Assembly: GCA_028695865.1 (NCBI GenBank)
Contig: JAQVID010000095.1
Span: 1 to 8,659 of the forward strand
DNA from: Thermoguttaceae bacterium
Lineage (GTDB): Bacteria > Planctomycetota > Planctomycetia > Pirellulales > Thermoguttaceae
DNA length: 8,659 nucleotides
Reading direction: 5' to 3'
Positions 5,409 through 8,659 of the stretch are shown here, one piece after another; positions within the stretch are counted from its first letter, which is position 1; each line of letters opens with the position of its first letter. A program made the position numbers and the translations under genes. The notes below the pieces were generated by a model. It had not been told where the DNA came from and did no database searches. It saw only the letters and a program-made list of their open reading frames with translations.

Positions 5409-5732
5409 CTACCATCCGTAAACGATGTTCGATTCGATTGTTTTGCGAGCTTTTTCAAGATCGGCACCAGTCTGCTGCATATACAGGCGAATCGCGTGAA
5501 GCTTGTCGCCCGAGGCTTTCGAAAGGCATTCGCGAGCCAAATCGCAAATATCGGTTTTGCCCGTGATACCCAGTGCCGACTTGGAAATAACCCAAACGTC
5601 GCGCGGTCGTTTCACGATACGAACCGCTTCTTCAGAGGGATAATTCTCATACAAAACCTGCCGGGCGCCTTCTTCATCTTCGGCGCAGGCAATTACGATG
5701 TGCGAATAAGTTTCTATTTCAAACAGTGCCAT
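5409..5732 (-). CDS. Small protein with L7/L12-like C-terminal helical motif, function unknown
   Basis: I start this at ATG 5732 (MALFEIETYSHIV), giving 107 residues, because AGATAGG lies 6 nt upstream and the sequence further 5' is hairpin-rich intergenic DNA. The longer open frame back to 5876 is probably not translated. The first half (residues 1-50) alternates hydrophobic and charged residues, with no signal peptide or membrane helix, so it is likely cytoplasmic. Residues 76-101 (DKLHAIRLYMQQTGADLEK and following) strongly recall the helix-loop-helix of ribosomal protein L7/L12 C-terminal domains, where a Gly in TGxxLxxA is typical. It is not L7/L12 itself: the N-terminal dimerisation domain and hinge are missing and the context is not ribosomal. 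It has its own terminator. I cannot assign a biochemical role. Confidence 0.75.
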   Translation of the reverse strand: MALFEIETYSHIVIACAEDEEGARQVLYENYPSEEAVRIVKRPRDVWVISKSALGITGKTDICDLARECLSKASGDKLHAIRLYMQQTGADLEKARKTIESNIVYGW

Positions 5733-5801
5733 ATCATACCTATCTTTCTTTTTTAAAATCCATTCAGGAAAAAACAAGCATAGCAAATACCTGCGTTCCA
5801 A

Positions 5802-5863
5802 AACGAACATTCGTTCGCAAGGTTCTGATCGATACCGGTTTTTAACGGGAGTTGAACCTTGCG
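5802..5863 (-). terminator. Paired stem-loops downstream of the glycine-rich protein gene
   Basis: CGCAAGGTTC (5816-5825) and GAACCTTGCG (5854-5863) form a perfect 10-bp dyad around 28 nt. Next to it AACGA (5802-5806) pairs with TCGTT (5811-5815) around a 4-nt loop. On the minus strand the second stem is followed only by TTGG, so the T-tract is poor. It could end the upstream glycine-rich gene or act in the leader of the downstream small gene. Confidence 0.4.
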
Positions 5864-5902
5864 GGAACATAGACATTCACAATACAAACCTTTATACAAC
5901 CT

Positions 5903-6835
5903 TTATTTGGACAACAGTTTTTCGGTCAGTTGATCGACCTTGTCGCCCGTTTTTGTCTCCTTGGCAGCGTCATTGGTCTGATACATGGAGGAAGAAGACT
6001 CCGCGGCGGGAGCCTGCTGCTCCATCAGGCGTTCATTCTCGTCCATTTTTTGCACCTTGTCGGTCGCAAGTTGAACCATTTTTTCGCCCACGACGATTTG
6101 CGATCGGGTAAAGAAAACACGAGGAATGGTCCCGCCCGCCTTTTTGACCGTTTTCGCGGCCAACTCGTTAAACGGAATGCTGTTTTCCTGATTCCATACC
6201 GCGGCCTGAACGGCCAATTGGTCTACCGATTGATCCGACAACATGGAGCAAAGTACATGGGTCGTCTTATTCTTGGTATAAGAAGCCAACGGAACCATGG
6301 TATAATTGAGAGCGGGTCGGGGTTCTTTCTTGCCGTGCTCAAGACAGACAGTGCGGACCTTGTCCCGAACGGTTTTTTCTGGTGGACTAAACCATCCACC
6401 ACCACCGCCACCGCCCATGCCGCCCATACCGCCGCCGCCACCGCCCATGCCACCGCCGACCGACTGGTTGCCGCCGCCACCGCCGCCGCTACCACCGCCT
6501 CGACGACCGCCACCGCCCATGCCGCCCATGTCGCCCATCATGCCGCCTTCACCGAACATGCCAGCACCGGGCGGCTGTGCCAAAACCGGAACACCGGCAA
6601 AGGTTCGCGGCATATCGACCATTAACGGTTGCGCTCCCTTATTGGTTACACTGATAGTGCACTCCAAAGAGTTTTTGGGAGTCAATTTGACGTCGACAAG
6701 CCCATCTTTGACCGCCTTGAAAAGCTCGACACGTTGAGCCTCTTCCGGTTTGGTTTTAGTTCCGGCCGCAAAAGCGTCCAAACCCATCGAAACGAGCAGC
6801 CCCAATATCAACAACGAGCAAACTCTCAACCTCAT
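5903..6835 (-). CDS. Secreted glycine-rich protein of a planctomycete-type family
   Basis: This 310-residue protein has a Sec signal peptide (residues 1 to about 23: RLR, a hydrophobic stretch, AFA before the cut). A short domain follows (about 30-87: KDGLVDVKLTPKNSLECTI, then FAGVPVLAQ). Residues 88-148 are low-complexity Gly/Met with a few Arg, Asn and Ser. The C-terminal domain (149-260) includes VRTVCLEHGKKEPRP and TKNKTTHVLCSML, and the tail from about 265 is charged and Gln/Ser-rich. From memory, planctomycete genomes encode proteins with this same order: FAGVPVLAQ, a Gly tract, then CLEHGK. Their function is not established to my knowledge. GGAGG (6841-6845) sits 5 nt before the ATG and sets the start. 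It is a single gene between two terminator-like structures. Confidence 0.85.
   Translation of the reverse strand: MRLRVCSLLILGLLVSMGLDAFAAGTKTKPEEAQRVELFKAVKDGLVDVKLTPKNSLECTISVTNKGAQPLMVDMPRTFAGVPVLAQPPGAGMFGEGGMMGDMGGMGGGGRRGGGSGGGGGGNQSVGGGMGGGGGGMGGMGGGGGGGWFSPPEKTVRDKVRTVCLEHGKKEPRPALNYTMVPLASYTKNKTTHVLCSMLSDQSVDQLAVQAAVWNQENSIPFNELAAKTVKKAGGTIPRVFFTRSQIVVGEKMVQLATDKVQKMDENERLMEQQAPAAESSSSMYQTNDAAKETKTGDKVDQLTEKLLSK
6392..6574 (-). repeat. Glycine-codon low-complexity tract
   Basis: This tract encodes residues 88-148 of the glycine-rich protein. GGC/GGT/GGA codons are interrupted by ATG in units such as GGMGGMGGGG. Such tracts vary in length by slippage, and opposite-strand proline-rich open frames here are artefacts. 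Confidence 0.8.
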
Positions 6836-6840
6836 TTCTT

Positions 6841-6845
6841 CCTCC
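6841..6845 (-). promoter_or_regulatory. Ribosome binding site of the glycine-rich protein gene
   Basis: GGAGG on the minus strand lies 5 nt upstream of ATG 6835. This selects a start directly before a good signal peptide. Confidence 0.75.
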
Positions 6846-6954
6846 GAACGCTCCCCAAGAGCGAAAACATGATATACTTCATTCCCGACTTTTCGCCGGA
6901 CACTTCCATCATGACTTTCTGTAAAGACAACGAGACAAAAGCCTTTACGCAGTC

Positions 6955-6984
6955 AAAAAAAACCGGGGAAAAATTCCTTTTCCC
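6955..6984 (-). terminator. Intrinsic terminator of the rarD-CYTH operon
   Basis: GGGAAAA (6966-6972) pairs with TTTTCCC (6978-6984) around a 5-nt loop. On the minus strand the stem is followed by CGG and then eight T residues (6962-6955). It lies about 130 nt after the CYTH stop codon and 120 nt before the next gene on the same strand. Confidence 0.8.
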
Positions 6985-7114
6985 TACTATACTATAATAA
7001 CCGCTTTTTCTTTGTGTGTCTATCAGTATTTTACCTATTTTCGAAGAATTCATAAAATTCCCCGGTAAAATCGCTCTTCCTGTCACAATTCTTCCGAATT
7101 ACCTTCTTTGTCTC

Positions 7115-7678
7115 TCAGAACCCCTCGGATTGTAATTCAAGATAACTTTTTCTTATGCTGTCACCTAAATGAAATACAGACACGCAATCAAGCAGTTTGC
7201 CGCGACAATCAGCAATCTGGGCTTCCGATTCGCACATTGTTTCCCACTCTGTGAAAAAACCAATACATGGGAGCTCATCCAGCGTTATTTGATACATCGT
7301 GTCTCCCCGTTGGACGGATACGCTGCGACGTTTTTTGATCACTTTCGCGACCGCCTTAAAGCCAAGCCGTTCGAAAAAAGTTTGCCATTGGCGAACAGTC
7401 TGTTTGGGAGATGCAAAACCTCCGATGGGCAACTCAATTTCTTCCCTGGTTTTCGTGGACACGTCGAGCTTGGGCCCTTTGTATGTTACGAAAGCACCAT
7501 TGGGCGAAACACGCAAACGCAAACACTCGTCGGTTTGACGAAAATCCCGTGTCATGTGTTGAAAGAAAAGGTCTGACTCCTCGTGAGGCTGCCCGAATTC
7601 GACTCCGAATGCCTCTTGTAACTGCTGACAGTAGAGCTGGACATCGGGAATCTTGAATTTTGCTTCCACTTCAAACAT
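7115..7678 (-). CDS. CYTH-domain protein (class IV adenylate cyclase / triphosphatase family)
   Basis: This 187-residue single-domain protein begins MFEVEAKFK, whose ExExK is the CYTH signature for binding triphosphate through divalent metal. Further tunnel-lining residues are visible: the R-x-R of ECLRLRV, the Lys of VTYKGPK, the Glu pair of REEIELP, the basic VIKKRRSV, and the acidic ITLDELP and FTEWE near the C-terminus. The family includes CyaB-type adenylate cyclases, thiamine triphosphatases and inorganic tripolyphosphatases. CyaB-like length and the FTEWE segment fit the class IV cyclase group, but activity cannot be assigned by sequence. I chose ATG 7678 because GGAG lies 6 nt upstream; the ATGs at 7690 and further 5' lack a ribosome site and would precede the conserved start. 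It follows the RarD gene by 28 nt on the same strand, so co-transcription is likely. Confidence 0.88.
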   Translation of the reverse strand: MFEVEAKFKIPDVQLYCQQLQEAFGVEFGQPHEESDLFFQHMTRDFRQTDECLRLRVSPNGAFVTYKGPKLDVSTKTREEIELPIGGFASPKQTVRQWQTFFERLGFKAVAKVIKKRRSVSVQRGDTMYQITLDELPCIGFFTEWETMCESEAQIADCRGKLLDCVSVFHLGDSIRKSYLELQSEGF

Positions 7679-7706
7679 GCAAGGCTCCATGATCGTTGTA
7701 TGCTTT

Positions 7707-8609
7707 TCAGACACGCAGGGATGAATTCTGTTCGATCGGCGCCAGACTGAAGACAATTAGTGCTCCCCAGATGACGACAAAACTGATCCACTGAAACATG
7801 GTCATCGATTCACGAAAGAAAACAACCGCACATATGAATTGCAGTGTTGGTGTAATATATTGAATAAAACCGACCGTTGAAATTCCAATTCTGTGTGTCG
7901 CCGAGCCGAACAGAATGAGCGGGACCGCCGTCACGGCACCGCTTCCGACCAGCAAAGCAAAAAGGGGTATATCATGTACCCAAACGGCATCGTCACACCA
8001 TCCGCCCGGGGCGTAAATAATATAGGCCAAACCAAAAGGGGCAATGGCGATCGTTTCGATACTCAAAGCCGACACCGAATCAACAGGAATCAATTTGCGT
8101 CCCATCGAATAGAGAGCAAACGATCCGGCGGCGGCCAGACTCCCCCAAGGGATACTCCCGATCCCCCAGGCAAAAACGACCACGGCAATAATACCAAGTA
8201 CCACGGCGCATTTTCGCAAAGTACAAAGTCGTTCATGAAAAAAAACAATACCAAGCACGACATTGAACAAAGGACAGATATAGTTGGCAAAACTGGCGTG
8301 AAGTGTATGCTGATTTTGAACCATCCAGATAAAAATCCACCAGTTGACGCAAATCACCGCCGCGGTAAAACAGAGTGAAACCAACAGAACCGGCGTCTTT
8401 AAAACATGCAAAACGGAAGACCACTTATGCCGGATACAGATCACCGGCACCAGAAACAGGGAAACCGTCACGGCACGAAACGCAAGGATAATATAAGACG
8501 ACGCTTCCTGTAACAAGCAAAAATAAAGCGGAAACAGTCCCCACAGAAAGAATGCGGAAATTGCGAGAAAGACACCAAAAAACTGCTGCTTGCCATAAGA
8601 GTCCGTCAC
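7707..8609 (-). CDS. rarD: RarD/EamA-family drug/metabolite-type transporter
   Basis: This 300-residue inner-membrane protein has about ten hydrophobic helices in two EamA repeats. RarD features are plain: GVFLAISAFFLWGLFPLYF near the amino end, NWWIFIWMVQNQHTLHASFANY in the middle of the first half, the NVVLGIVFFHERL loop, and TVGFIQYITPTLQFICAVVFF late in the second half. Length and order match RarD homologues such as the E. coli protein. The substrate is not established for most members; the E. coli name comes from a chloramphenicol-related annotation. The start is GTG (8609) with a GGAAAG-like sequence about 8 nt upstream, seven codons before the conserved GVF, which is usual for RarD. 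The CYTH gene follows 28 nt later. Only 50 bp of upstream DNA is present, so no promoter can be judged. Confidence 0.92.
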   Translation of the reverse strand: MTDSYGKQQFFGVFLAISAFFLWGLFPLYFCLLQEASSYIILAFRAVTVSLFLVPVICIRHKWSSVLHVLKTPVLLVSLCFTAAVICVNWWIFIWMVQNQHTLHASFANYICPLFNVVLGIVFFHERLCTLRKCAVVLGIIAVVVFAWGIGSIPWGSLAAAGSFALYSMGRKLIPVDSVSALSIETIAIAPFGLAYIIYAPGGWCDDAVWVHDIPLFALLVGSGAVTAVPLILFGSATHRIGISTVGFIQYITPTLQFICAVVFFRESMTMFQWISFVVIWGALIVFSLAPIEQNSSLRV

Positions 8610-8659
8610 GGCGCGTCTTTCCGGGTTTGTCGTCCGTTTTCAGTACCTGATGTATATTG

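Noticed and set aside
6306..6737. Proline-rich plus-strand frame
   Set aside because: It is the antisense shadow of the glycine codons in the secreted protein gene.
6832..7086. 84-codon minus-strand open frame whose TGA overlaps the ATG of the glycine-rich gene
   Set aside because: The overlap looks like translational coupling, but the frame runs straight through the terminator at 6955-6984, starts with GTG without a ribosome site, and has no recognisable domain.

Overview
The window looks like a chromosomal segment from a planctomycete. Two proteins point there: a secreted glycine-rich protein of a kind I know mainly from Planctomycetota, and a Tat-exported Gfo/Idh/MocA oxidoreductase, a family greatly expanded in that phylum. 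This is inference from protein style; there is no rRNA or marker gene. Every host gene that I accept lies on the minus strand. The only plus-strand genes belong to a mobile element.

Layout from left to right. 1-75 holds a strong stem-loop downstream of the oxidoreductase gene. 76-1401 (-) is the Tat-signal oxidoreductase, with a near-consensus promoter at 1471-1499. 1511-3144 is a nested mobile element. Its outer ends are long imperfect inverted repeats with a GTAA-type left tip, flanked by a perfect 8-bp direct repeat AATTCTTT. Inside lies a two-gene IS3-family transposase (+) broken by at least three small indels, each of which can be reconstructed. 3403-4785 (-) is a CLC-type anion channel or antiporter with an atypical ion-binding motif. 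4786-5408 is a 623-bp stretch without a convincing gene that carries the clc promoter, two further dyads and a terminator. 5409-5732 (-) is a 107-residue protein with a C-terminal motif like that of ribosomal protein L7/L12. 5903-6835 (-) is the glycine-rich secreted protein. 7115-7678 (-) is a CYTH-domain protein and 7707-8609 (-) a RarD/EamA-type transporter; these two appear to form an operon ending at a U8 terminator at 6955-6984.

The host genes do not form one obvious pathway. They read as mostly single-gene transcription units, each with its own promoter or terminator, plus the rarD-CYTH pair. The most informative part is the mobile element. The 8-bp target duplication and GTAA tip do not fit IS3 (3-5 bp duplications, TG...CA tips) but resemble IS66-family ends. 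I therefore infer a small non-autonomous, MITE-like element whose centre was later hit by an IS3-family element that has since decayed. The insertion lies 11 bp upstream of the oxidoreductase promoter -35 box. I see no CRISPR array, tRNA, rRNA, defence island or clearly new multi-gene system.
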